Positions 25,603 to 33,897 of a DNA stretch of 64,000 nucleotides are shown here, one piece after another. The notes below the pieces were generated by a model. That model did not search any database. It was not told where the DNA came from and saw nothing but the letters and a program-made list of their open reading frames with translations. Numbering within the stretch: position 1 is the stretch's first letter; the number at the start of each line of letters is the position of its first letter. This stretch comes from Roseibium sediminicola (lineage in GTDB: Bacteria; Pseudomonadota; Alphaproteobacteria; Rhizobiales; Stappiaceae): NCBI RefSeq assembly GCF_023156505.1, contig NZ_JALNMJ010000004.1, forward strand, positions 186,001 to 250,000, in the 5' to 3' direction. A program made the translations under genes and the position numbers.

Positions 25603-26709
25603 ATGACCTTGACCCGACGCAGAACGCTGGCCCTTCTGGGAGGCGGCATGGTTGTCGCCGCGTCCGCTTCCGCCGGCACATTCCTGGCCACCCGCACACC
25701 GCAACGTGCCCTGCAGCCCTGGCAGGCCGCGGGCGGCTATGACGATCCGCGCCTATTTGCCCTCTCCTACGCGCTTCTGGCGCCCAATCCGCACAATCGC
25801 CAACCGTGGCTGGTCGAACTGGAGGGATCCGACGCTTTCGTGCTGCACCGCGACACGACCCGCGATCTGCCGCATACCGATCCTTTCAATCGTCAGATCT
25901 TTGTCGGCCTGGGCTGCTTTCTGGAACTGATGACGGTTGCGGCAACCCTGCGCGGCAACGCTGCCGAAATTACCCTGTTCCCGGAAGGCCGGGACGGCCC
26001 TGTCGCTCACGTGCGGCTGATGGGTGGGGCTTCGAGGGATCCCCTCGCCGGTTCCATTCTGGACCGGCGTTCCTGCAAGGAACCGTTTGAGGACCGGCCG
26101 GTACCGGACAGTGCGGCTGCGGACCTTGCCGCCTACGGCGTTGTCATCACCGACCCGGAGACGGTCGCCAGGATCAAGTCGCTGACCTGGGAGGCCTGGC
26201 TGACGGAAATGCACACCCACCGGGCCCTGAAGGAAAGCGTTGATCTGATGCGGTTCGGCAAGGCGGAAATCAACGCCAATCCGGATGGCATTGATCTTGG
26301 CGGCCCGTTCCTGGAGAGCCTGATGCTAGCTGGTGTGCTGACGCCCGAGAGCCAGCTTGACCCGCAATCGACCGGGTTCAAGGAAGGCGTCAAAATGTAC
26401 GAGACGATGCTGCATGCAACACCAGCCTATGTGGTGCTTACAACGGCGGGCAATGATCGCGCCGACGAGATCGCCGCTGGCCGCCGCTGGCTGCGGCTCA
26501 ATCTGGAGACAACCCGTCTCGGACTGGCTTTGCACCCGGTCAGCCAGGCCTTGCAGGAATATGAGGAAATGACGCCTCACTACGGCGCAGCCCACCGGAT
26601 GCTTGCCAAACCCGGGGAAACGGTTCAGATGCTTGGACGTCTTGGGTACGGCCCCGGAACCGCGCGCACGCCGCGCTGGCCGCTGGAAACACGGATATTA
26701 AATGGATAA
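25603..26709 (+). CDS. Tat-exported nitroreductase-family protein (Acg-like)
   Basis: 368 residues. N-terminus MTLTRRRTLALLGGGMVVAASASAGTFLA looks like a twin-arginine signal. The mature part resembles the large Acg-type nitroreductase family: ALSYALLAPNPHNRQPWLVELEG, FVGLGCFLELMTVAATLRG, ILDRRSCKEPFEDRPVP and a C-terminal LETTRLGLALHPVSQALQEYEEM with GRLGYGPGT. FMN binding is expected from the family; the substrate is unknown. Start is ATG 25603, six bases after AAGGAG; the frame is open to 25504 but that part crosses the divergent promoter region. The marR gene overlaps its 3' end by eight bases. Confidence 0.85.
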   Translation: MTLTRRRTLALLGGGMVVAASASAGTFLATRTPQRALQPWQAAGGYDDPRLFALSYALLAPNPHNRQPWLVELEGSDAFVLHRDTTRDLPHTDPFNRQIFVGLGCFLELMTVAATLRGNAAEITLFPEGRDGPVAHVRLMGGASRDPLAGSILDRRSCKEPFEDRPVPDSAAADLAAYGVVITDPETVARIKSLTWEAWLTEMHTHRALKESVDLMRFGKAEINANPDGIDLGGPFLESLMLAGVLTPESQLDPQSTGFKEGVKMYETMLHATPAYVVLTTAGNDRADEIAAGRRWLRLNLETTRLGLALHPVSQALQEYEEMTPHYGAAHRMLAKPGETVQMLGRLGYGPGTARTPRWPLETRILNG

Positions 26710-27148
26710 CGATACACGGCACATTTTTTTCAGCTTCTTCAATGAAATCGGAATTCTCGCGCAACTAAGCCGCGCGGCGATGGAAGCCCGATTGCCGAAG
26801 GGGCTGACCCTGCCCCATTTCAGCGTGATCAACCATCTGATCCGGGTTCGCGACGGTCAGACACCGCTGACCCTCGCCAAGGCGTTTCAGGTCCCCAAAA
26901 CGACCATGACCCATACCTTGAACGGGTTGCTGGATCACGGCTTTGTCGAGATGCGCCCCAACCCGGAGGACGGCCGCAGTAAAACCGTCTGGTTGACCGA
27001 CCCCGGCCGCCGTTTCCGGGAGGATGCGATCCGTTCGATCGACCCGGAGATTGCAGACCTGCAAAAAGCCATTCCCGCCGAGCGAGTCGCCGCCCTGCTG
27101 CCCGCCCTTGCCGAGATCCGCGTCTTCATGGATGCCTACCGGGACTGA
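26702..27148 (+). CDS. MarR-family transcriptional regulator
   Basis: 148-residue winged-helix protein. Seen: FFNEIGILAQLSRAAMEARLPKGLTLPHFSVINHLIRV, then the DNA-binding TPLTLAKAFQVPKTTMTHTLNGLLDHGFVEMRPNPEDGRSKTVWLTDPGRR with the typical MarR wing (PNPEDGRSK). The gene overlaps the nitroreductase stop by eight bases and is cotranscribed with it. It probably represses the operon through the palindromes at 25563-25586 and responds to a small aromatic or electrophilic ligand; this is inference from the family. Confidence 0.92.
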   Translation: MDNDTRHIFFSFFNEIGILAQLSRAAMEARLPKGLTLPHFSVINHLIRVRDGQTPLTLAKAFQVPKTTMTHTLNGLLDHGFVEMRPNPEDGRSKTVWLTDPGRRFREDAIRSIDPEIADLQKAIPAERVAALLPALAEIRVFMDAYRD

Positions 27149-27159
27149 CGGGTTCCGGA

Positions 27160-27200
27160 TTGACAAAAATACACCGACAAGTTTACCTGATGCCGTAAAC
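27160..27200 (+). promoter_or_regulatory. Possible promoter/operator upstream of moaA
   Basis: A perfect -35 hexamer TTGACA (27160-27165) is followed 17 bases later by TTACCT (27183-27188), a weak -10. The same spot contains an inverted repeat GTTTAC (27181-27186) and GTAAAC (27195-27200), which could bind a repressor. Moderate support only. Confidence 0.35.
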
Positions 27201-27289
27201 TGGACAAGGACGGTCCGGTTTCGATTGATCTTCTTCCTGTCAGCGCCATATGATCGGGACAAAGAACAGGAACGCAGGGAGAGCGCCAC

Positions 27290-28345
27290 GTGACTGACGG
27301 CAAGATTGTGGTTTCGGCACCAACGGCAACCGGCAAGACGGCGACGCCGGCCCCGATGATCGATCCGTTCGGCCGGGCCGTCTCTTACTTACGTGTATCC
27401 GTGACCGACCGTTGCGACTTCCGCTGTGTCTATTGCATGGCGGAAGACATGACCTTCCTGCCCAAACGCGAAGTGCTGAGCCTTGAGGAACTCGACCGCC
27501 TGTGCACGGCTTTCATTGAAAAGGGCGTGCGCAAACTGCGCCTGACCGGCGGTGAACCGCTGGTGCGCAAAAACATCATGAGCCTGATCCGCAGCCTCGG
27601 ACGTCACCTGGACAGCGGTGCGCTCGAGGAACTCACGATCACCACAAACGGCTCGCAGCTCGCCCGCTATGCCAATGAGCTTTATGACGCCGGCGTGCGG
27701 CGCATCAACGTGTCGATCGACACGCTGGATGTGCAGAAATTCAAGGCGGTCACCCGCTGGGGCGATCTTGGCAAGGTCATGGATGGGATCCGGGCGGCGA
27801 CCGATGCCGGCTTGCAGATCAAAGTCAACATGGTGGCGCTGAAGGGCGTCAACGAGGACGAAATCGTGCCGATGCTGGAATGGTGCCACGAGCACGGTCA
27901 CGACCTTACCCTGATCGAGACCATGCCGCTCGGCGAGATCGACGGCGACCGGACCGACCAGTATCTGCCGCTTTCCACCGTGCGCGAACGCCTGTCGGAG
28001 CGGTTCACCCTGACCGACATTCCCTACAAGACCGGCGGCCCGGCGCGGTATGTGACCATTGAGGAAACCGGCGGGCGCCTTGGCTTCATCACCCCGATGA
28101 CCCACAATTTCTGCGAAAGCTGCAACCGGGTCCGCGTCACCTGCACCGGCCAGCTCTATATGTGCCTGGGGCAGGACGACATGGCCGATCTGCGCGCGCC
28201 GCTGCGCGCCTCTGAGGGCAACGAACTTTTGAACGGCGCGATTGACGAGGCCATCGGCCGCAAGCCGAAGGGCCACGATTTTGTGATCGACCGGAAGCGC
28301 AATCAACCGGCTGTCGCCCGCCATATGAGCGTGACCGGCGGCTGA
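27290..28345 (+). CDS. moaA: GTP 3',8-cyclase (molybdenum cofactor biosynthesis protein A)
   Basis: 351-residue radical-SAM enzyme that starts molybdopterin synthesis by converting GTP to 3',8-cyclo-GTP. The N-terminal cluster motif is C42-x3-C46-x2-C49 (CDFRCVYC). The GTP-side cluster motif is C275, C278 and C292 within [21 protein letters not shown]. The protein ends in the conserved double glycine (SVTGG). Start is GTG 27290 with AGGGAG about ten bases upstream; the first 25 residues are low in complexity and diverge from other MoaA. moaC and moaB are not in the window; later steps of the pathway (mobA, mobB, moeA, fdhD) are at 35-38 kb. Confidence 0.97.
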   Translation: MTDGKIVVSAPTATGKTATPAPMIDPFGRAVSYLRVSVTDRCDFRCVYCMAEDMTFLPKREVLSLEELDRLCTAFIEKGVRKLRLTGGEPLVRKNIMSLIRSLGRHLDSGALEELTITTNGSQLARYANELYDAGVRRINVSIDTLDVQKFKAVTRWGDLGKVMDGIRAATDAGLQIKVNMVALKGVNEDEIVPMLEWCHEHGHDLTLIETMPLGEIDGDRTDQYLPLSTVRERLSERFTLTDIPYKTGGPARYVTIEETGGRLGFITPMTHNFCESCNRVRVTCTGQLYMCLGQDDMADLRAPLRASEGNELLNGAIDEAIGRKPKGHDFVIDRKRNQPAVARHMSVTGG

Positions 28346-28387
28346 GTCCGCCCGTTCAGATGGACGCCACTTGTCCGTGTCTGTCAG

Positions 28388-29626
28388 CTATTCGGCGGGA
28401 AGAAGCGCTCTGGATGACATTTGCAGGCGGATCGTGATAACCGCGCCGAGGCTGAGGACGATGCCGATCCCCATGATCAGAACCATGCCCCAGGGTGTGC
28501 CTGCGAACATGCTGTCCGTGTAGAGCCAAGCAACCAGGGAGCCAGCCACTGCGCCGGTCCCGACCTGCAAGGATGCCGTCAGGCCTGATGCGGCGCCAGT
28601 CAGCTCTGGCCGGACACTCACCGCTCCGGAGAGCGCGCTCGGCAGGCAGACCCCATTGCCAAGGCCCAGTAGGAACATCGGCAGGAACAGGCTTGGAGCC
28701 GTCAGGACGCCGTAGTGAGCGAAGCCTGCAATGAGCAAAACGCTCAGAACTCCAATCAGCGTGCCGGAGAGGATCATCGGGTACATGCCCACCCGTTGCG
28801 CAAACCGACCGGAAAGGTAGTTGCCGGCGATATAGCCGAGCGCGACAAACATGAAATAGAACCCCATCTCCGCCGCGCTCAGGGACAGAAGCTCGGAGGA
28901 GATGAACGGTGCGCCGCCCAGATAGGCAAAATAGGTCAATGCACTGAAGGCTGCGGTCAGGGAATAGCTCCAATAGAGCGGCTCCCGTAGGAGGGTTGTG
29001 TAGGCGCGCAGGATATGCTTCGCACCGACGGAGCTGAGTTTATGGTGCGTTTCAGGCAACCAATAGATGGAGGCTACCAAGACCCCCACGCCAAAGATCA
29101 GCATCAAGACGAACCCGCCCTGCCAGCCGTAGAACTCATCCAAGAGGCCACCGATTGCCGGCGCGATCGTCGGCATCACGGCCATGCCCATGGCCAGGTA
29201 CCCGATCATGCTGGCAGCACGCATGGGTTCATGCAGGTCGCGGATAATCGCCCTTCCCAGAACGATACCGGCGCAACCGCCGGCAGCCTGGATCACTCTT
29301 GCGGCGATCAGCGCCTGGATGGTCGTCGCCATGAGGCACAGGATGCTGCCCAGCACAAACAGGACCATACCGGCGATCACCACCGGCCGGCGTCCGAACT
29401 GGTCCGACAACGGACCCCAGATCAGTTGTGACAGGGCCACCGCGATGAAAAAGGCTGACATTGTCAGCTGGATCTCACCTGCGGTTGCAGAAAAAACAAC
29501 CATCATGCCTGCAAGCGACGGCAGATAGATCTGCATGGCAAGCGGGCTAATGGTGGAAATTGCAACAAGCACGCCCAAGGACGGTTTGGCTTCGTCATCA
29601 CGTGAAGGGGAGACGCCAGCTGACAT
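28388..29626 (-). CDS. MFS transporter of the Bcr/CflA drug-resistance type
   Basis: 412-residue, 12-helix major facilitator protein. Seen: LAMQIYLPSLAGMMVVFSATAGEIQLTMSAFFIAVALSQLIWGPLSDQFGRRPVVIAGM, which is the Bcr/CflA signature including motif A, then RVIQAAGGCAGIVLGRAIIRDLHEP and GWQGGFVLMLIFGVGVLVA. Probably a proton-driven exporter of antibiotics or small molecules; substrate unknown. The open frame extends to 29959, but the first 111 residues have no transmembrane character. I use ATG 29626 because the family N-terminus begins there; the ribosome-binding site is weak. Confidence 0.88.
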   Translation of the reverse strand: MSAGVSPSRDDEAKPSLGVLVAISTISPLAMQIYLPSLAGMMVVFSATAGEIQLTMSAFFIAVALSQLIWGPLSDQFGRRPVVIAGMVLFVLGSILCLMATTIQALIAARVIQAAGGCAGIVLGRAIIRDLHEPMRAASMIGYLAMGMAVMPTIAPAIGGLLDEFYGWQGGFVLMLIFGVGVLVASIYWLPETHHKLSSVGAKHILRAYTTLLREPLYWSYSLTAAFSALTYFAYLGGAPFISSELLSLSAAEMGFYFMFVALGYIAGNYLSGRFAQRVGMYPMILSGTLIGVLSVLLIAGFAHYGVLTAPSLFLPMFLLGLGNGVCLPSALSGAVSVRPELTGAASGLTASLQVGTGAVAGSLVAWLYTDSMFAGTPWGMVLIMGIGIVLSLGAVITIRLQMSSRALLPAE

Positions 29627-30056
29627 GCCCGGGAGAGAACCCTTGTTGTTGTGACCGACTCCTCTGAGTGGTCTGAAGGGTTCAAGATACAGAAGGCCCG
29701 TGATCCGGCCGTGAAAAAGCCAATTGTTCCAAGCGCTCATCATTTCACGGTGTGAAACGTCAGCCGCTTGCCGCACTGAAGCGAAGAATTGATCTTGTCC
29801 TGCCGTGCGGGCTGTGACGGCTTCATTTTCGCCGCCAGCCCGCCGGACCGCCGATGGAGACACATGGCGCTGCGCGCACCATTGCCTTGGACCGGCTCGC
29901 CATATCTCCAGGTAACCGGGCAGGTTGCATGTCTTTCCAGAAATGCAACCACCAAGCACGTTTCAACTTCAGATTGCTTAACCCCTGCCAATATTGGCAG
30001 GGGCAGATCAGGGTCAAGCACGGGATGACGAAGAGGACGATCGGTCTGGCGAGCGC
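29627..30056. other. Intergenic region upstream of the Bcr/CflA gene, downstream of mrp
   Basis: 430 bp without a gene I can support; frames here lack ribosome-binding sites and domains. The only striking element is the 22-bp palindrome listed at 29982-30003. Confidence 0.5.
29982..30003. repeat. 22-bp perfect palindrome
   Basis: CCCCTGCCAAT followed immediately by its exact inverse complement (no spacer). It lies 53 bases beyond the mrp stop and 355 bases before the Bcr/CflA start. There is no T-run on either side, so it is a poor terminator; a dimeric repressor site or a processing hairpin is more likely. Confidence 0.6.
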
Positions 30057-31199
30057 CTATTCGAACACGATGCTGGGCGCGGCCTTCTCCTGCGATGCAT
30101 CCGCGGCCTCGATGCCGGCCAGAACGGACGCGGCGATCTGCTTGTAGATGCCCGCAACGTCCCCCTCTGGATCCGACACGACGACCGGCGTGCCGGCGTC
30201 CGACGTTTCCCGGATTTTCATGGTCAGCGGAACCTCTCCCAGGAACGGCACACCGAGCCGCACAGCTTCCGCGCGCGCGCCGCCATGGCCGAAGATATCG
30301 TGCCGGCCGCCGCAGTCGGGACAGAGGAAATAGCTCATGTTCTCGACAATGCCGAGAACCGGCACGTCGACGCGCTTGAACATATTGAGCCCCTTGCGGG
30401 CATCGATCAGCGCCAGGTCCTGGGGTGTCGACACGATCACGGCTCCGGCGAGCGGCACCTGCTGGGCCATGGTCAACTGGGCGTCCCCCGTTCCCGGAGG
30501 CATGTCGACGACGAGAACGTCCAGCTCGCCCCAGGCGACTTCCCGCAACATCTGGGTGAGCGCCGAAATGACCATGGGCCCGCGCCAGATCATCGGGGTT
30601 TCTTCCTCCACCATGAACCCCATCGACATCACTTTGATGCCGTAGCCTTCCAGCGGCTTCAGCACCCGGCCTTCGACCGGCTCCGGCCGGCCGGAGACAT
30701 TGAACAGGCGCGGCACGGACGGACCGTAAATATCGGCGTCCAGAACGCCCACCTTCTTGCCCAGCGCGGCCATCGCGAGGGCGAGATTCGCGGTCGTCGT
30801 GGACTTGCCGACACCGCCCTTGCCGGACGCGACGGCGACAATGTGCTTGATGCCCGGCACACCGGGCTTCTGCGGTGCCTGTTCCTCCGGCGCCTTTCGC
30901 GGCGCCGGCTGAGTTGCCTTCGGCGCAGTGTTGCGGGCGCCCCCCGCAGCGCGCTCCGCCGTCAGCGCGACCATCGCCGTTTCAACGCCCGGCACTTCGC
31001 GGACCACCTTGTCGGCCGCCTGGCGCAGCGGCTCGAGCTCCTGAGCCCGCTCGGCGGGCACGGTGATCGAAAACGCCACCCGCCCGTCGGACACAAACAC
31101 ATCAGACACCAGTCCCAGAGAGACAATGTCGCCTTCCAGATCCGGCCCCTTGATTTGCCTCAGACGATCCATGACCGCGTTTTTGATGGTGTCGTTCAT
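30057..31199 (-). CDS. mrp: Mrp/ApbC-family iron-sulfur cluster carrier ATPase
   Basis: 380 residues. Residues 1-80 form a MIP18/DUF59 domain (LRQIKGPDLEGDIVSLGLVSDVFV). A Pro/Ala-rich linker (about 88-113) leads to the P-loop ATPase core with the deviant Walker A ASGKGGVGKSTTTANLALAMA (about 124-144), VLDADIYGPSVPRLF and VDMPPGTGDAQLT. The cluster-binding CxxC is Cys293/Cys296 in FLCPDCGGRHDIFGHGG. It binds and transfers 4Fe-4S clusters to apoproteins. Start is ATG 31199 with AGGACG seven bases upstream; in-frame Met codons up to 31289 are less likely. Confidence 0.95.
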   Translation of the reverse strand: MNDTIKNAVMDRLRQIKGPDLEGDIVSLGLVSDVFVSDGRVAFSITVPAERAQELEPLRQAADKVVREVPGVETAMVALTAERAAGGARNTAPKATQPAPRKAPEEQAPQKPGVPGIKHIVAVASGKGGVGKSTTTANLALAMAALGKKVGVLDADIYGPSVPRLFNVSGRPEPVEGRVLKPLEGYGIKVMSMGFMVEEETPMIWRGPMVISALTQMLREVAWGELDVLVVDMPPGTGDAQLTMAQQVPLAGAVIVSTPQDLALIDARKGLNMFKRVDVPVLGIVENMSYFLCPDCGGRHDIFGHGGARAEAVRLGVPFLGEVPLTMKIRETSDAGTPVVVSDPEGDVAGIYKQIAASVLAGIEAADASQEKAAPSIVFE

Positions 31200-31461
31200 T
31201 TTTTCGTCCTGCTTGTCCCCGGGATGCGTCCGTAAAACGACGCTCATCGGCGGAATGTAGATCGCAGCAGCCGCCCTGCAAGTTGCCAAACTGTAGCAGC
31301 CCGGGACGTCGCCTCTTCCAGAGCAGTCATAAGAGCGATGAATTTCAGAGACAAGGCCGCTTCCAAAATCGCGAGCGGCCCATCGGTCTCAGGCATTTGC
31401 AACACACCCGCCAACCTTTGTGATGTATCTTTTTAAAAATACAACCGGAAGAAAGAGACAC

Positions 31462-32213
31462 ATGTGCACACTGGGCACTGTTTTTCAAAACCAGATTGAG
31501 GCGACGGTACTCGTTGCCGTTCTCGGCCTGGCAGGCCCCGCCTTTGCCACCCCTCAGCCGGACAAGTCCATCACCATTCTCGCAACCGGTTATCCGCCGT
31601 TCGAAATGGCCGAGCCGTGGAGGGATTGAGCGGTTTCGATTATGAAGTGGTGATCGAGACTTTTGCCCGGACGGGCTGGCTGGCCAGAATCGCCTTTGTT
31701 CCCTGGAAGCGGGCCGTGGCGGTAGTCCCCGCCGGCCTCCTGTCCTGCGCCTACCGCGCCCAACGCGAAGAATTCGCCTTCTATTCGGAGCAACTGAGCA
31801 GCACCACGGACGGTGTCTATTACCGCTCCGACTTTGCCGATGACCAGAATTCAAGCCATGCCGATCTGATCGGCAAGAAAGTCGGCGCGGTCACAGGATA
31901 TTCGACCCATGCGAAACTGACGGATTTCGGCATCGATCCAATCGACATTCCCAACGGCGAGGCTGGCATCAAGATGCTCGAACACGGACGCCTCGACAAT
32001 TTTCTGAACGGACGGCAGGCAACCGATTTCCTCATCAAGTGGCTTGGCCTCAGCGGGAGGTTCAGGTTTTCGATCATGGCCGACAAACCGCTTTTTCTTT
32101 GTCTGTCGAAGGCTTTTCCCTTGTCGAACCTGTTGCTTGAGGACTTCAACAAGGGCCTGGCCGAGGTCAAGGCGGATGGCACATACGCCTAAATTCACGC
32201 CAAATACCAGTGA
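31462..32213 (+). pseudogene. Disrupted family 3 extracellular solute-binding protein gene
   Basis: Remnant of a periplasmic amino-acid-binding-type protein. From ATG 31462 there is a signal peptide (ATVLVAVLGLAGPAFA) and the family start ITILATGYPPFEMAEP, then a stop at 31627-31629. The homologous continuation LSGFDYEVVIETFARTGW resumes in the next frame from about 31617, so one base appears to be missing near 31615. It continues through WKRAVAVVPAGLLSCAY, IGKKVGAVTGYST and EDFNKGLAEVKADGTYA to a TAA at 32190-32192. Beyond that stop the frame still reads IHAKYQ and a TGA at 32211, a typical family ending (GTYAKIHAKYQ), so AAA has probably become TAA. Two independent lesions favour a true pseudogene over a sequencing error. 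Confidence 0.75.
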
Positions 32214-32350
32214 ACGGCCTGCAATAGTCGATCAAATTGTATCCCTAGCCCGATCGGAACAATACCGGGCTTGCGTGACCGGTTGAATGGAGTACCGTTT
32301 CGCTCCGCCAAGTTGCCTGCCTTCAAAAAGCAAAATCACAGGATCTGACC

Positions 32351-33031
32351 ATGCCGGTATGTCTCGTCACCGCGTCCAATCGCGGGATCGGATTTGAACT
32401 CGCGCGCGCCGCGCTTGCCAGAGGCTGGACCGTCTACGGTTCGGTCCGTACCGAAGAGCTGGCGCACGAGACTGCATCCCGCCTTGACGGGGACTTCAAG
32501 CCTCTGGTCTTCGACGTGACGGACCATGCGCGCGTGCATGCCGTCGCAGCCTCCCTCGACAATGCCCTTGATCTTCTGATCAACAACGCCGGCATCATTA
32601 GCCCCAAGCGGCAGTCCCCGCTCGACATGGATTTCGACGGCTTCGCGGAAACACTGAAAGTCAACACGCTCGCGCCCCTGGCCGTGTCGCAGGCTTTCCT
32701 GCCACCGCTGCGCAAGTCGGTAAACGGCCGGATTCTGACGATCTCCAGCCAGATGGCCTGGATAGGCTACCGCAAATCCGACACCCTGGCCTACCGGGCC
32801 TCCAAGGCCGCCGTCAACAAGGTGATGCAGGGACTGGCAACCGAACTGGAACCCTCCAACATCCCTGTCGCGCTGATCGATCCGGGCTGGGTGCGCACGG
32901 ATATGGGCGGGCCGCAGGCCGACAATGATCCGGTTGCGGTGGCAGAGGGAATTCTTGAGGTCGCCGAACGGCTGACACTTGCAGATACCGGCAAATTTTT
33001 CAGATGGTCGGGGGAAGAACGGCCATTCTGA
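32351..33031 (+). CDS. Short-chain dehydrogenase/reductase
   Basis: 226-residue SDR of the C-factor-like group. Seen: cofactor-binding VTASNRGIGFELARAALARG (TASNRGIG instead of TGxxxGIG), LDLLINNAGII, the catalytic serine region ILTISSQMAWIG, and the YxxxK motif in LAYRASKAAVNKVMQGLA. The C-terminal PGWVRTDMGGPQA is typical. NAD(P)-dependent oxidoreductase with unknown substrate. AGGA lies seven to eight bases before the ATG. It is probably a single gene. Confidence 0.9.
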   Translation: MPVCLVTASNRGIGFELARAALARGWTVYGSVRTEELAHETASRLDGDFKPLVFDVTDHARVHAVAASLDNALDLLINNAGIISPKRQSPLDMDFDGFAETLKVNTLAPLAVSQAFLPPLRKSVNGRILTISSQMAWIGYRKSDTLAYRASKAAVNKVMQGLATELEPSNIPVALIDPGWVRTDMGGPQADNDPVAVAEGILEVAERLTLADTGKFFRWSGEERPF

Positions 33032-33305
33032 TTTCACCAGTCCGACTCGGACTGCGGGGTCACAAGCAGCGCCTTTTTCAAGAAAGATCAGCGCGTCCAG
33101 CAGCCTTTTCCACACAAAGATTTGAGCACGTTGTTTTACACAGTTTTCTTGACGGCACGGCCGCGCCGCCAAGCACTGATATCCGCAGAACTTGGCAAGG
33201 GATCGGTAACCACGCCCGCTCTTCTTACAAATTGAATCAAATTTTAAGCAAATGTGAGGAATTGAAGCGCAGGCTGATTTCATCGGCAAAAGGATGGGAC
33301 CTGCC

Positions 33306-33764
33306 ATGGAACTGTATCGCGCCTGCTATCGCAGCAGAATCAAGTGGGACAAGATGCGTTTGCCCTTGCCCGACGAGATCGACAAGACCTTGCTGCGGAT
33401 CCGCCGCATCAACCGCAAGGCCGGGGTGACCGGCGCGCTGCTGCTGGTCGATCAGCACATTATCCAGGTGCTGGAAGGCTACACGGGCCAGGTTCTCGAT
33501 ACCGTCTATTGCGTGATGAACGACCCGCGCCTGAGCGACATCGAGGGCATCATTCACGAACCCGCAGATTTTCGTCTTTTTCCGAACTCGCTGATGTTCT
33601 TCCGCGATCTGACCGACGGCCGGGCCGCCGCCCAGCACGATGTGCTGCGCCCGCTTCTGGACCATCCGGGAGAAGTCACACGGGACGAAGCCTATCTGGC
33701 CTTCAGCCACTTCGCCAACGAGCTTCAGCAGGGCCGCCTGACCAACGAGATGCTGATGATCTGA
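33306..33764 (+). CDS. Stand-alone BLUF-domain blue-light photoreceptor
   Basis: 152 residues, a single BLUF domain with a short C-terminal helical extension. The FAD-contacting residues of the photocycle are all present by alignment to the family pattern: Tyr8 (LYRACYRSR), Asn36 (RRINRKAGVTGALLLV) and Gln54 (IIQVLEGYTGQVLDTVY). The usual Trp/Met segment after the fourth strand is FPNSLMFF. No output domain is attached, so it should act through a partner protein. ATG 33306 has GGGA six bases upstream; an ATG at 33294 has no proper ribosome-binding site. The 33032-33305 gap before it holds nothing recognisable. Confidence 0.85.
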   Translation: MELYRACYRSRIKWDKMRLPLPDEIDKTLLRIRRINRKAGVTGALLLVDQHIIQVLEGYTGQVLDTVYCVMNDPRLSDIEGIIHEPADFRLFPNSLMFFRDLTDGRAAAQHDVLRPLLDHPGEVTRDEAYLAFSHFANELQQGRLTNEMLMI

Positions 33765-33897
33765 ACAGCGGGCGCGGCAAACTGCCAGATACTGCGCGAT
33801 GCCGCCCGCGTTTTGGTTTCGGATGTGACTTTCTTGTCCTAGTCAATTTTGCTTATGGCAACTATTGCTGGCGCTCCAGCCCATGGAGAGCCAGGCC

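Noticed and set aside
27149..27289. Molybdenum cofactor riboswitch upstream of moaA
   Set aside because: The leader is short and I cannot find the multi-stem conserved core of the Moco motif; only a simple inverted repeat is present.
29740..29959. N-terminal extension of the Bcr/CflA transporter to 29959
   Set aside because: The extra 111 residues have no membrane or domain character and family members begin near the Met at 29626.
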